Shown: positions 6,728-7,408 of the stretch, in pieces | How the letters are laid out: the number at the start of each line of letters is the position of its first letter | How positions within the stretch are numbered: the first letter of the stretch is position 1 | Source: Treponema sp. UBA2869 | Lineage (GTDB): Bacteria > Spirochaetota > Spirochaetia > Treponematales > Treponemataceae | Assembly: GCA_002350445.1 (NCBI GenBank) | Contig: DEEV01000010.1 | Location: 7,752-15,159, forward strand | Direction of reading: 5' to 3' | Length of the DNA stretch: 7,408 nt | The notes under the pieces: model-generated | Told to the model about the DNA's origin: nothing | The model's database searches: none | What the model saw: the letters and a program-made list of their open reading frames with translations, nothing else | Position numbers and translations under genes: made by a program

Positions 6728-7408
6728 GTGAATATCTGTCTCTTTTCGGAAGATGAAATTGGAAAGCCTCTTTCTATAAAGGACGAACGAGTTCAGCATC
6801 TTTTAAAAGTTCTTCATAAAAAAAAGGATGATTCTTTTCTGGCAGGAATAACTGGCGGAAAAGCGGGAAATGCAAAAATCACAGAAATTTCAGAGCATGC
6901 TTTAAGTTTTGAATTTACACCGTTTGATTCCGGAAATGCTTCTGAACAAGCAAAAAAACTTGCCGAAGGTAAAAAACTTTTTCCGCTTAAAATGATAATC
7001 GGTTTTCCGCGACCAATTCAGTTAAAAAGACTTTTGCGCGATATTGCGGCTCTGGGCGTTTGCGAAGTTCATCTTACGGGAACCGAACTTGGCGAAAAAT
7101 CTTATATGCAGAGCACGCTTGTAGAAAAGGGAAATGCCTATAAAATGCTTTTAGATGGAACCGTGCAGGCGGGGAGTACTCACGTTCCGGAACTTTTTCT
7201 GCACAAAAATCTTAACGAATGTCTGAATGCGCTGGAAGCTTCTTTAGATAATGAAAAAATAAGTCACAGTTTGCGGCTTTGCCTGGATAATATAAATCCT
7301 AAGTGTTCTTTGAATACTGCACTGGAAGAGTTTTCCTGCGTTGCCGGCGGAAATAAGTGCATGGAAAATACAGCCGTTATTGCGGCAATTGGAAGCGAGC
7401 GCGGCTGG
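6728..7408 (+). CDS. rsmE: 16S rRNA (uracil-N3)-methyltransferase RsmE, C-terminus cut by window edge
   Basis: RsmE methylates N3 of U1498 in 16S rRNA (E. coli numbering) using S-adenosylmethionine, acting on the assembled 30S subunit. The window holds 227 codons, ending exactly at a codon boundary; the family is about 240-260 residues, so only the tail is missing. Residues 1-70 form the PUA-like RNA-binding region (RVQHLLKVLH). Residues 87 onward form the knotted SPOUT domain: GFPRPIQLKRLLRDIAALGV (92-111), KSYMQSTL (124-131), VQAGSTHVPEL (146-156) and the cofactor-loop motif AAIGSERGW at 219-227. This is a divergent branch: many RsmE proteins have a KG-type motif where this has PRP, and GPEGG where this has GSERG. 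The GTG start lies 9 nt after the TPR gene's TAG. The gene is probably the fourth of the operon, with no functional link to the aminotransferase that I can see. Confidence 0.88.
   Translation, partial: MNICLFSEDEIGKPLSIKDERVQHLLKVLHKKKDDSFLAGITGGKAGNAKITEISEHALSFEFTPFDSGNASEQAKKLAEGKKLFPLKMIIGFPRPIQLKRLLRDIAALGVCEVHLTGTELGEKSYMQSTLVEKGNAYKMLLDGTVQAGSTHVPELFLHKNLNECLNALEASLDNEKISHSLRLCLDNINPKCSLNTALEEFSCVAGGNKCMENTAVIAAIGSERGW

Noticed and set aside
6728..7408. Start of the rsmE frame as a C-terminal extension of the TPR protein
   Set aside because: The frame is shared, but a TAG stop, a good AGGCGG ribosome binding site and a GTG that gives a typical RsmE N-terminus all point to a separate gene.

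Overview
The window reads as chromosomal core-genome DNA from an AT-rich bacterium (about 40 % G+C by eye, not counted). The style of the proteins (an AddB-type protein with no P-loop, a TPR protein anchored by one N-terminal helix, and an RsmE with PRP and SYxQS motifs) suggests a Treponema-like spirochaete. That assignment is inference. I see no IS element, phage gene, CRISPR array, tRNA or rRNA. Coding density is very high, and the only real intergenic gap is a divergent promoter region at 3585-3712.

The left half (1-3584, minus strand) is an addB-addA pair for double-strand break repair. addB (3584 to 330) is complete. It encodes a protein with no Walker A motif but with a full iron-sulfur PD-(D/E)XK nuclease at its C-terminus. 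Its TAA stop is followed immediately by the ATG of addA, of which only the first 109 codons, including Walker A, lie in the window. A TATAAT box ends only 6 nt before the addB ATG and there is no Shine-Dalgarno, so addB may be translated from a leaderless mRNA.

The right half (3713-7408, plus strand) is a tightly packed set of four genes. They encode an Lrp/AsnC-family regulator, a fold-type I PLP aminotransferase like Bacillus AlaT/YugH, a membrane-anchored TPR protein with an Mrr-like C-terminal domain, and the N-terminal 227 codons of a 16S rRNA methyltransferase (RsmE). Gaps are 0, 3 and 9 nt, which suggests one operon. The first two genes form a regulator-enzyme pair for amino-acid (probably alanine) transamination. 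The last two have no obvious metabolic link and may be riding on the same promoter.

Two points stand out. The TPR protein ends in what looks like a restriction-endonuclease-fold (Mrr-type) domain whose catalytic residues appear substituted. Within each gene cluster every gene also lies in the same reading frame, separated by single stop codons. I did not find clear evidence of an undescribed defence or mobile system; the TPR/Mrr-like protein is the best candidate for something uncharacterised.
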